Positions 1 through 5,412 of a stretch of 5,412 nucleotides of DNA are shown here, in pieces. Under the pieces are notes generated by a model that saw only the letters and a list, made by a program, of their open reading frames with translations, was not told the origin of the DNA and ran no database searches. A program made the position numbers and the translations under genes. Where the stretch lies: positions 1 through 5,412 of the forward strand of contig JBKGZA010000207.1 in assembly GCA_046545815.1 (NCBI GenBank), written 5' to 3'. The stretch comes from JAGXLC01 sp046545815. GTDB lineage: Bacteria > Bacteroidota > Bacteroidia > Bacteroidales > UBA12077. Numbering within the stretch: position 1 is the stretch's first letter; every line of letters starts with the position of its first letter.

Positions 1-61
1 AACCCGCATCCAGAAACCTTCACAACAAGGCAATGGATAAAGCATGCGGGTTCCATGGCGA
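1..61. repeat. Hairpin-forming intergenic repeat, copy 1
   Basis: This is the first of two related intergenic elements. Bases 1-29 match 137-165 at 28 of 29 positions, and the element closes with CCATGGCGA at 53-61, which recurs at 187-195. Within the copy, AACCCGCAT (1-9) is the exact reverse complement of ATGCGGGTT (44-52), so the element can fold into a 9-bp stem enclosing 34 bases. The copy touches the window edge, so its true left end is unknown. It lies beyond the 3' end of the minus-strand epimerase gene. A REP-like or MITE-like dispersed element, or a structured RNA, would fit. I do not recognise a named family, and no transposase gene is present. Confidence 0.7.
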
Positions 62-136
62 AGGAAGCACAAGGCTCGAATTTTGAGGTTCTATTTAATT
101 GAATTACATCCATATAATCAAACTTTATCCGAATGA

Positions 137-195
137 AACCCGCATCCAGGAACCTTCACAACAAGAACATGATTAACATGTGGTTTCCATGGCGA
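137..195. repeat. Hairpin-forming intergenic repeat, copy 2
   Basis: This is the second copy, in the same orientation and starting 136 bases after copy 1. The left 29 bases are almost identical to copy 1, the middle has diverged and is two bases shorter, and the right arm reads ATGTGGTTT (178-186) instead of ATGCGGGTT. Despite these changes the right arm can still pair with AAACCCGCAT (136-145), using one G-T wobble and one bulged C. The stem therefore seems better kept than the loop. CCATGGCGA follows at 187-195. Weak similarity continues beyond both copies (62-136 and 196-270), so the original unit may have been a 136-base tandem duplication that has since decayed. Confidence 0.7.
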
Positions 196-281
196 GACAA
201 GCAAAGTTTGTGAATTTGGCATGTAAATTAATTTGAAATGCAAACCTTTAATAAATTGTTACACTAATGAATAAAGGAATT

Positions 282-1286
282 TTATCTATAATCCAAGGAC
301 TTAACAGTATCTTCAATGGATTGTTGGAATGTAATGAATGAATGGTTCAACGTATCCTTCACCTTTTCGTTGGAGAATCTCACCTGCTTATGGGCGGACT
401 GATGAAGCTCCTTGGTTATTAAGGGTTTCTGAAAAAACAATTTGCTTCGAATGCGTTCAAGTTTCCATGCGATATCGGTTATAAAAGGCTTCAGTTCCCT
501 CCGCGGTATCTTGCTGTGAAAGGCTTCCGCAATCAGCTGAAAAAGCTCTTTATAGGTATGGTTGCCTTCAGAAATGATAAATCGTTCATTCATAAGGTCT
601 TTTTGCATCAGTTTTATCAGTATGTCGCATACATCCCTCACATCTACAAAGCCAGTCATACCGGTAGGATAAAAACCGATTCCTTTCCTGATCACCTTAA
701 AAAAACTGCCGGGACCTTTTAAAGGTATACAGGGTCCCAGTACAATAGACGGATTAACCACCAAGGCATTCAATCCTTCCTCTATGGCTCGCCAAACCTC
801 AAGTTCTGACTGAAATTTACTCTCAGCATAATTGGAATAGCGTTGGGGAAAATTGCCAAAAAATTCCTCAGTGATTACCTCCCCTTCTTTTGCCGGATCA
901 AGGGCTGAAACAGAACCAATATAGGCCAGCTTTTTAACTCCTCTCTCAAGAGCTGCATTCACCACATTTGCTGTACCCCGGATGTTGGTATTTAACATCC
1001 TGTATTTATCTCCTGGATGGAAAGATACCATCGCTGCGGCATGATAAACCTCATCCGCACCCTGCATGCCCTCCACAATCGTATCATATTCCATAATATC
1101 CCCCTCAATCCATTTTATCTTCCTGAAAAGAGCCTCAAAGTCCCGTGTATAAAAACCTAAGACCCGTTTCACATATTGAAGATCGCTGGTAGCTCTTTTA
1201 ATGGCAACCACCTCATTGCCACCACCAATCAAATGATAAATAAGGTGAGCTCCTATAAAACCCGTTGCACCAGTTACAAATACCAT
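282..1286 (-). CDS. NAD(P)-dependent epimerase/dehydratase-like extended SDR
   Basis: This 334-residue protein is a cytosolic member of the extended short-chain dehydrogenase/reductase family, of the type annotated as NAD-dependent epimerase/dehydratase or dihydroflavonol-4-reductase-like. The N-terminal Rossmann fold shows GATGFIG (residues 6-12), followed by an acidic EGD segment (61-63) and AAA (83-85) near the cofactor. The active site is the expected Ser in GSVS (about 125) with Tyr153 and Lys157 of YAESK. NPSIVLGP (178-185) and GFVDVRDV (212-219) are family signatures of the substrate-side half. Length is normal and the gene looks intact. The ATG at 1284-1286 places the glycine motif at the usual distance from the N-terminus. 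It is transcribed away from ribE, alone within this window. The family acts on nucleotide sugars, flavonoid-like ketones, steroids and other carbonyl compounds, and I cannot choose a substrate from the sequence. Confidence 0.92.
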   Translation of the reverse strand: MVFVTGATGFIGAHLIYHLIGGGNEVVAIKRATSDLQYVKRVLGFYTRDFEALFRKIKWIEGDIMEYDTIVEGMQGADEVYHAAAMVSFHPGDKYRMLNTNIRGTANVVNAALERGVKKLAYIGSVSALDPAKEGEVITEEFFGNFPQRYSNYAESKFQSELEVWRAIEEGLNALVVNPSIVLGPCIPLKGPGSFFKVIRKGIGFYPTGMTGFVDVRDVCDILIKLMQKDLMNERFIISEGNHTYKELFQLIAEAFHSKIPRRELKPFITDIAWKLERIRSKLFFQKPLITKELHQSAHKQVRFSNEKVKDTLNHSFITFQQSIEDTVKSLDYR

Positions 1287-1368
1287 ACTAATGTTTTATA
1301 TAAATTTCTTTCGCTTAAATTTCCCCCTGGAAAATTTAGCCCGAATTATTCTAATTCTGACGCTATTG

Positions 1369-1416
1369 AAAAACCTGGCTTTTCGCTTCTTTATTTTTCG
1401 CAAAAAACCGGTTTTT
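1369..1416. promoter_or_regulatory. Pair of AAAAACC-GG-TTTT palindromes, possible operator
   Basis: AAAAACC at 1403-1409 joins GGTTTTT at 1410-1416 to make a perfect 14-bp palindrome. A looser relative, AAAAACC-T-GGCTTTT, lies at 1369-1383. Their centres are about 33 to 34 bp apart, close to three helical turns. The pair sits 83-130 bases upstream of the epimerase start and about 240-280 upstream of ribE, where binding sites for a dimeric regulator would be plausible. That role is inferred; no regulator gene is in the window. Confidence 0.35.
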
Positions 1417-1418
1417 GT

Positions 1419-1462
1419 AATGCGGAGTTAACGTGCATCCACTCCGCAATCCACCCCGCATT
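1419..1462. repeat. Inverted repeat overlapping a 12-base tandem repeat
   Basis: TGCGGAGT (1421-1428) and ACTCCGCA (1441-1448) form a perfect 8-bp inverted repeat around 12 bases. The right arm belongs to a 12-base unit, ATCCACTCCGCA (1437-1448), repeated immediately as ATCCACCCCGCA (1449-1460) with one change. AATGCGGAGT (1419-1428) can therefore pair with either copy: eight perfect pairs with the first, or nine of ten with the second. The function is unknown. Mutually exclusive hairpins or a relic of an element are both possible. Confidence 0.5.
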
Positions 1463-1494
1463 CATAAACTTCACTTTCAGCGGTATTTATGAAT
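1460..1494. repeat. 9-bp inverted repeat upstream of ribE
   Basis: ATTCATAAA (1460-1468) and TTTATGAAT (1486-1494) are exact reverse complements separated by 17 bases. With a two-base bulge the stem can be extended by the flanking GC (1458-1459) and GC (1498-1499). It adjoins the inverted repeat ending at 1460, so 1419-1500 is almost continuously capable of folding. No T-tract follows it on the plus strand, so it is not a classic terminator. It could be a protein-binding site or part of a leader. Confidence 0.45.
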
Positions 1495-1652
1495 AATGCA
1501 GGTTAGGTTGCCTCCAAATATGCAATATAATTTCACAATAAACAACAAATAATTTCTAAATTCGCAAAGGAAAGTCACGGGTAATTTCTCATTTAAAGCT
1601 GGTAGGATTATCAAACAAGAAATCATTTTAGTACACTTATAAACTGATATTT

Positions 1653-2261
1653 ATGTTTTCAGGAATTGTTGAAGAAGCAGCACCGGTAGTCAATCTGGAG
1701 AAGGAAGGTGGCAACCTTCACATCACCATGGAATGTTCATTTGCCAATGAGCTCAGTATAGATCAGAGCGTTTCCCACAACGGCGTCTGCCTCACTGTAG
1801 TGGATCTCAACAAGGAGAATAAAAACTTTTCTGTAACTGCTGTAAAGGAAACACTTGAAAAATCTAATCTGGGTGCGCTTAAAATTGGTGACAAGGTTAA
1901 CCTGGAAAGGAGCTTGAAGGCCGACAGCTTCCTTGACGGCCATATTGTTCAGGGTCACGTTGATCAAACTGCCCGCTGCACCGAAGTAAGAGAAGCTGAA
2001 GGAAGCTGGTATTTCAGGTTTGAGTATGATCCCTCGCAAGAAGATTACATCACCGTTGAAAAAGGATCGATTTCCATAAACGGTGTAAGCATGACGGTTA
2101 TCAATTCCACGGAAACTTCCTTTGAGGTGGCTGTGATTCCTTATACCTATGACATTACCAATTTTCACCAAATCAAAGCAGGAAGCATTGTAAACCTGGA
2201 ATTTGATGTGATCGGAAAATATGTGGCCAAGATCGTCAGGCAACAATTGGGCAAGGAATAA
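1653..2261 (+). CDS. ribE: Riboflavin synthase, alpha chain
   Basis: Riboflavin synthase converts two molecules of 6,7-dimethyl-8-ribityllumazine into one riboflavin and one pyrimidinedione, the last step of vitamin B2 synthesis, in the cytoplasm and usually as a homotrimer. The 202 residues are the normal length and form two lumazine-binding barrels in tandem, about 1-96 and 97-190. The signature N-terminus MFSGIVEE is present. The first barrel has NGVCLTV (43-49), with Cys46 at the place of the catalytic cysteine. The second begins with GHIVQGHVD (96-104), including His102, and has NGVSMTV (143-149), with Ser146 and Thr148, then IPYT (162-165). By comparison with the E. coli enzyme all key residues are present. 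MFSGIV at the very N-terminus fixes the ATG start, although its leader is A/T-rich and lacks a Shine-Dalgarno sequence. No other riboflavin gene is in the window. The symbol follows the common bacterial usage; E. coli calls the gene ribC. Confidence 0.97.
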   Translation: MFSGIVEEAAPVVNLEKEGGNLHITMECSFANELSIDQSVSHNGVCLTVVDLNKENKNFSVTAVKETLEKSNLGALKIGDKVNLERSLKADSFLDGHIVQGHVDQTARCTEVREAEGSWYFRFEYDPSQEDYITVEKGSISINGVSMTVINSTETSFEVAVIPYTYDITNFHQIKAGSIVNLEFDVIGKYVAKIVRQQLGKE

Positions 2262-2280
2262 TGGTGTAATATAAAAATCC

Positions 2281-2331
2281 GGTGAATATCATAAAATTAT
2301 TTCCCATTCGTTTTATGATCTAATATTTACC
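2281..2331. other. Long imperfect hairpin between ribE and the histidine kinase
   Basis: ATCATAAAA (2288-2296) and TTTTATGAT (2311-2319) are exact 9-bp reverse complements around a 14-base loop. Outside this, GGTGAATAT (2281-2289) can pair with ATATTTACC (2323-2331) through eight Watson-Crick pairs and one G-T, competing for two bases and leaving a small one-sided bulge. The total is about 16 paired bases. The structure starts 20 bases after the ribE stop and ends 25 bases before the kinase start. No run of T follows the 3' arm, so an intrinsic terminator is not supported. A stability hairpin, an attenuating leader or an operator are the alternatives. Confidence 0.5.
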
Positions 2332-2355
2332 AGTTAATCCATTCAATCGTCAATT

Positions 2356-3405
2356 ATGAAAACCTCTTCTCCCAGGCAGATGGCTGTAAATATCTCATTA
2401 ATCTCTGCCTTCATCTCAGCAGTGGTATTGCTTTTGCTGCTTTTTTCCGACCAAGCCACCGATCTGCTGCCTGTAATTTTCGGCATACTTTTTATCTTTA
2501 TTGCGGTTTACATCGTAGCCTACTATATGTTGAACAGTTTTATCTTCGAAAAGATCAATCCCATATACAAGACCATCCATCAGAAAAACATCCCGGAGAA
2601 AGATTTGAGAAGGGATCTTGAAGAGAAAGACATCATCAGCGAAGTCAATGATGAGGTACTCACCTGGGCCAGGAATAAAACCAGGGAGATCGCCCAGCTC
2701 AAACAAATGGCCAGATACAGGAAGGAATTCCTCGGCAATGTCTCCCATGAACTCAAAACTCCCATCTTCAATATACAAGGATATGTCCTCACCCTTCTTG
2801 ACGGCGCCATCGATGATCCGGAGATCAACGAAAAATACCTTAAAAAAGCCGAAAAAAGTATCAACCGGATGATATCCATTGTGGAGGACCTGGAGGCGAT
2901 CACCAAATTCGAATCCGGCGAACTAACCCTCAACTATGAAACGTTTGATATTGTATCCCTTGTGAAAGATGTATTTGAAAACCAGGAACTGAAAGCCAAA
3001 GAAAGGGGCACCAAGCTTACCTTTGATTCCAAATACGATAAACCGATCAGGGTTTACGCCGATAAGGAAAGGATATTCCAGCTTGTCTCCAACCTGATTG
3101 TTAATTCCATAAATTATGGGAAGAAAAATGGCAGAACAACCGTTTCATTCATGGATATGGGAGATAACATCCTGGTTGAAGTGACTGACGATGGGCTGGG
3201 CATCGATGAGAAAGACATCCCCAGAATCTTTGAAAGGTTTTACCGGGTGGACAAGAGCAGGTCACGGGAACAGGGCGGTACAGGTCTTGGGCTGGCCATA
3301 GTAAAACATGTGATTGAAGCCCACAAACAAACCATCAATGTAAGAAGCACACCGGGCAAAGGAAGCTCTTTTGCATTCACCCTGAGCAAAGCGAAGAAGA
3401 AATGA
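2356..3405 (+). CDS. Membrane sensor histidine kinase, PhoR-like
   Basis: This 349-residue inner-membrane histidine kinase autophosphorylates and should pass phosphate to a response regulator. Two transmembrane helices, about residues 11-30 and 37-59, are joined by only about six residues, so there is essentially no extracytoplasmic sensor domain. A charged helical linker (60-120), with no clear HAMP or PAS signature, leads into the HisKA domain. The H-box FLGNVSHELKTP carries the phospho-acceptor His131. The HATPase_c domain has the N-box (Asn246 and Asn250 in NLIVNSINY), the G1 box DDGLGI (278-283), the F-box IFERFYRVD (291-299) and the G2 box GGTGLGLAI (307-315). All catalytic boxes are intact. 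The kinase is probably active, sensing an intramembrane or cytoplasmic cue or a partner protein. Its stop codon overlaps the glycerate kinase start. No response regulator is in the window, so its partner is elsewhere and its signal is unknown. Confidence 0.96.
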   Translation: MKTSSPRQMAVNISLISAFISAVVLLLLLFSDQATDLLPVIFGILFIFIAVYIVAYYMLNSFIFEKINPIYKTIHQKNIPEKDLRRDLEEKDIISEVNDEVLTWARNKTREIAQLKQMARYRKEFLGNVSHELKTPIFNIQGYVLTLLDGAIDDPEINEKYLKKAEKSINRMISIVEDLEAITKFESGELTLNYETFDIVSLVKDVFENQELKAKERGTKLTFDSKYDKPIRVYADKERIFQLVSNLIVNSINYGKKNGRTTVSFMDMGDNILVEVTDDGLGIDEKDIPRIFERFYRVDKSRSREQGGTGLGLAIVKHVIEAHKQTINVRSTPGKGSSFAFTLSKAKKK

Positions 3406-4550
3406 TAAAAATACTCATCGCACCGGATTCCTTTAAACACAGTCTTTCTTCATTAGAGGCAGCCAATAGCATTTCCACCGGAATTCAAAGGATTCTGGAA
3501 GAGGTTGAAATCTGCCTCTCGCCTGTTGCCGACGGAGGGGAAGGTACCGTTCAGGCGCTGATTGATGCTACGGATGGCTTACTTGAGCAAACGCGGGTAC
3601 ACGACCCATTGATGAGAATGATTACCGCTTCTTATGGTATTCTGGGAGATGGAAAGACAGCGGTAATTGAAATGGCCAGTGCTTCCGGCATTGAACTCTT
3701 AAAGCCGGAAGAACGGGATCCCCTTAAAACCACCACTTACGGGACCGGAGAGCTGATAAGGGATGCACTGGAAAACCAATGCTCAAGAATCATACTGGGA
3801 ATTGGAGGAAGCGCAACCATTGACGGTGGTGCAGGACTGCTGGCAGCCCTTGGTGTAGAATTCGCAGACCAGAACGAGGAAATATTGATACCCTCCGGTG
3901 GAAACCTTAATCAAATCCACACAATAAATAGCGATACTCTTGATCCCCGTCTGAAGGACATCCGGATACGTATCGGAACCGATGTGGACAATCCCCTTAC
4001 GGGTAAAAAGGGTGCAGCAGCAGTATATGGCCCCCAGAAGGGTGCCGGACCAAAGTATATCAAAAAGCTGGAAGAAAATCTGAGCAGTTATGCCGATTTG
4101 CTGGAAAAATACACTGGAAAACATTTTCATTCCATGCCCGGTGCCGGCGCTGCAGGAGGACTGGCCATCAGTCTGCTGGCTTTTACAAATGCACGAATGG
4201 AGAGCGGGTTTACATTGATCGCCGAGGAGACCGGTCTGGAGGATATAATTAAAGAGGCAGACCTAATCATCACTGGCGAAGGCAAAATTGACGAACAGAC
4301 CGCTTATGGTAAAACCGCCTCCGGAGTTGCACGGCTGGCGAAAAAACATAATAAACCCCTGATCGCTGTGGCAGGTGCTGTGGATGAAGGCACAGATGTA
4401 TTGTACGATAAGGGATTTGACCTGATCCTACCCATAACAGAGGGTCCTATTGATCTTGAAACTTCACTCCGGGAAGCACCAAAACTTCTGGAAAATACAG
4501 GAAAGAGAATTGGCCGGATACTGAAGCTGAATGATAAATTCAAGAGATAA
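3402..4550 (+). CDS. glxK: Glycerate kinase, class II (GlxK/GarK family)
   Basis: This enzyme phosphorylates D-glycerate with ATP. Characterised class II members (E. coli GlxK and GarK) make 2-phosphoglycerate, linking glyoxylate, glycerate and sugar-acid breakdown to lower glycolysis in the cytoplasm. The 382 residues match the usual family length, and the family motifs appear in order: APDSFKHSLS (7-16), ADGGEGT (43-49), GIGGSATIDGGAG (133-145), TDVDNPL (193-199), GPQKGA (210-215), PGAGAAGGL (246-254), TGEGKIDEQT (291-300) and GKTASGVA (303-310). The ATG overlaps the kinase TGA as ATGA, and the purine-rich stretch just before it (GCGAAGAAGAA) may help reinitiation, so translational coupling is likely. 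No glycerate transporter, tartronate semialdehyde reductase or glyoxylate gene accompanies it here, so its physiological source of glycerate is not shown. The symbol is a family-level assignment. Confidence 0.96.
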   Translation: MIKILIAPDSFKHSLSSLEAANSISTGIQRILEEVEICLSPVADGGEGTVQALIDATDGLLEQTRVHDPLMRMITASYGILGDGKTAVIEMASASGIELLKPEERDPLKTTTYGTGELIRDALENQCSRIILGIGGSATIDGGAGLLAALGVEFADQNEEILIPSGGNLNQIHTINSDTLDPRLKDIRIRIGTDVDNPLTGKKGAAAVYGPQKGAGPKYIKKLEENLSSYADLLEKYTGKHFHSMPGAGAAGGLAISLLAFTNARMESGFTLIAEETGLEDIIKEADLIITGEGKIDEQTAYGKTASGVARLAKKHNKPLIAVAGAVDEGTDVLYDKGFDLILPITEGPIDLETSLREAPKLLENTGKRIGRILKLNDKFKR

Positions 4551-4554
4551 TCTC

Positions 4555-4582
4555 AGTACATAAAAAATTAATATTATGTATT
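4555..4582. terminator. A/T-only hairpin between convergent genes
   Basis: TACATAA (4557-4563) and TTATGTA (4574-4580) are exact reverse complements around a 10-base loop. One G-T and one A-T pair extend the stem outwards to 4555 and 4582. It lies in the 40-base gap between the ends of the convergent glycerate kinase and patatin genes, where a bidirectional terminator is expected. The stem has few G-C pairs and lacks a clean T-tract, so it would be weak. Confidence 0.4.
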
Positions 4583-4590
4583 ATAATCAA

Positions 4591-5349
4591 TCATAGATTG
4601 TCTCTCAATTTATCGATCGACTCCGTATATCCTTTTTCTATGAGATCTTCCACCTGATCCATGTCTGATCTGTTAAATGAGGATAAGTCCGGCTGAATGA
4701 TTAAATCAGCGTCTTTTGTCTGAAGTTTTGTTGATGCCTGTAAAGTAAAATGAAAGCTGTTTACCAGAACGTCAATGATGTTTTCAGGCTTTTTATAGGA
4801 ATGTTTCGCGTTTAAGTCAACTCCAATGATGTAACTGGCACCCATATCTTTTAATGTGTGAATGGGAACATTTTCCACTATTCCTCCGTCTACTAAAAGT
4901 TTCCCTTCAATTTCCACCGGCTTGAATATACCGGGAATTGATGTACTCGCCATAGCAGCATCTGCAACTGAGCCTTTCTTCAAAACTATTTTTTTGCCAT
5001 TGGATATGTTTGTTGCAATCATAGCCAATGGAATAGAGGATTCCGTAAATTTTTTATCACCAATATATTTTGTGATAAGCTCTCCTAGTTTTTCGTTTGA
5101 AAGCAGGCCGTATTGAGAAAGAGAAATGCCAGAAATATCCATCCATTCAAGTTCCAACGCTATTTCTTCAATCTCGTTCCATGGTTTGTCAAAGGCATAA
5201 AAAGCTGAAACAAAAGCTCCTATACTTGTCCCGGCAATGTAATCTACTGATATATTAAGCTCTTCCAGTGCCTTCAAAACACCAATGTGAGCAGCACCAA
5301 GTACCGCCCCGCCTCCAAGCGCCAGTCCGATTTTTTTGTTTTTCTTCAC
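4591..5349 (-). CDS. Patatin-like phospholipase (RssA/YchK-like)
   Basis: This 252-residue protein is a short bacterial patatin-like serine hydrolase of the RssA/YchK-like group, expected to be a cytoplasmic or membrane-peripheral lipid acyl hydrolase. It has no signal peptide and no outer-membrane barrel domain. The nucleophile elbow is GTSIG (40-44) with Ser42, and the second member of the catalytic dyad is Asp154 in DGG (154-156). The oxyanion-hole loop reads GGGAVLGAAHIG (12-23). Many relatives have GGGARGxAHIG, so Val-Leu replaces the usual Arg. SIPGIFKPVE (137-146) is another family hallmark. The start is GTG at 5347-5349: there is no ATG upstream before an in-frame TAG (5359-5361), and the next Met is residue 70, past the active serine. 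The lysine-rich MKKNKK followed directly by strand IGLALGGG supports this start. The physiological substrate is not known. It converges on the glycerate kinase and is separately transcribed. Confidence 0.93.
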   Translation of the reverse strand: MKKNKKIGLALGGGAVLGAAHIGVLKALEELNISVDYIAGTSIGAFVSAFYAFDKPWNEIEEIALELEWMDISGISLSQYGLLSNEKLGELITKYIGDKKFTESSIPLAMIATNISNGKKIVLKKGSVADAAMASTSIPGIFKPVEIEGKLLVDGGIVENVPIHTLKDMGASYIIGVDLNAKHSYKKPENIIDVLVNSFHFTLQASTKLQTKDADLIIQPDLSSFNRSDMDQVEDLIEKGYTESIDKLRDNL

Positions 5350-5412
5350 TTTTTTAATCTATGAGTTCGGTATAAAAAGCTGGATTTTGGCTGGTAAGGC
5401 GCTAAGCGGCTC
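5350..5412. other. Upstream end of the window, nothing assignable
   Basis: These 63 bases lie upstream of the patatin GTG start and should contain part of its promoter region. I see no good TAnnTTTG box on the minus strand and no Shine-Dalgarno sequence. Short open frames run off the right edge, but none has a start or recognisable product, and I could not fold the last 30 bases into a tRNA part. Confidence 0.4.

Larger units (their letters stand above)
1287..1652. other. Divergent intergenic region rich in palindromes
   Basis: These 366 bases separate the divergent starts of the epimerase and ribE and should hold the promoters for both. No convincing gene is present. I looked for the Bacteroidota pattern of TTTG near -33 and TAnnTTTG near -7. 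I found only near-matches: TAAATTTT on the minus strand close to 1330, and a weak TTG with TAATTTCA pair on the plus strand around 1508-1535. No FMN riboswitch core is visible upstream of ribE. TAATTTC occurs three times on the plus strand (1528, 1550, 1582). Palindromes and inverted repeats lie at 1369-1383, 1403-1416, 1421-1448 and 1460-1494. Confidence 0.6.

Noticed and set aside
1..281. CRISPR array, because of the repeated units
   Set aside because: There are only two imperfect copies with a 136-base period, a diverged interior and no cas genes.
1176..1496. A 106-codon open frame on the plus strand, covering the antisense of the epimerase N-terminus and part of the intergenic region
   Set aside because: Its first third is antisense to the conserved Rossmann fold of the epimerase, the rest runs through palindromic A/T-rich spacer, and the translation has no recognisable motif.
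1421..1510. An integron attC-like site, suggested by GTTAACG and GTTAGGT-like strings near inverted repeats
   Set aside because: The GTTRRRY string near 1503 has no matching complementary RYYYAAC partner at the expected position, and there is no integrase or cassette gene.
1500..1652. FMN riboswitch ahead of ribE
   Set aside because: The conserved FMN aptamer core (AGGATCTTCGGGGCAGGG-like and the CCGACCGGCGGT-like segment) is not visible.
1737..2246. A 169-codon open frame antisense to ribE
   Set aside because: It mirrors the well-supported riboflavin synthase frame and has no domain, start context or independent support.
2416..2933. Open frames antisense to the histidine kinase
   Set aside because: They lie entirely within an intact kinase gene and show no family motifs.
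5370..5412. A partial tRNA at the right edge, suggested by GGTAAGGCGCTAAGC
   Set aside because: I could not form an acceptor stem or anticodon arm, and no T-arm consensus appears on either strand.

Overview
The window reads as ordinary chromosomal sequence from a member of the Bacteroidota, probably a Bacteroidales- or Marinilabiliales-like organism. This is an inference from four things: moderate GC, A/T-rich 5' leaders without clear Shine-Dalgarno sequences, the flavour of the proteins, and A/T-rich intergenic DNA. No marker gene for classification is present.

Layout. Positions 1-281 hold no gene but contain two imperfect copies of a roughly 60-base, hairpin-forming repeat 136 bases apart. 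Next is a minus-strand extended short-chain dehydrogenase/NAD-dependent epimerase (282-1286). A 366-base divergent intergenic region (1287-1652) is rich in palindromes and inverted repeats. The plus strand then carries riboflavin synthase (ribE, 1653-2261), a strong imperfect hairpin (2281-2331), a PhoR-type membrane histidine kinase (2356-3405) and a class II glycerate kinase (3402-4550). The last two overlap by four bases (ATGA). A minus-strand patatin-like phospholipase with a GTG start (4591-5349) converges on the glycerate kinase across a 40-base gap that holds an A/T-only hairpin. The final 63 bases contain nothing I can assign.

How the genes work together. Riboflavin synthase makes the precursor of FMN and FAD. 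Glycerate kinase feeds glycerate into lower glycolysis as 2-phosphoglycerate. The histidine kinase is a signalling protein with almost no extracytoplasmic part and no response regulator in view. The kinase and glycerate kinase genes are very probably co-transcribed and translationally coupled; ribE may or may not be in the same transcript. The epimerase and patatin genes are separately transcribed. Nothing shows that these genes form a single pathway, and I find no defence system, mobile-element gene, CRISPR array, tRNA or rRNA. The least explained parts are non-coding: the 136-base-spaced repeat pair, the palindromes at 1369-1494, and the hairpin between ribE and the histidine kinase.
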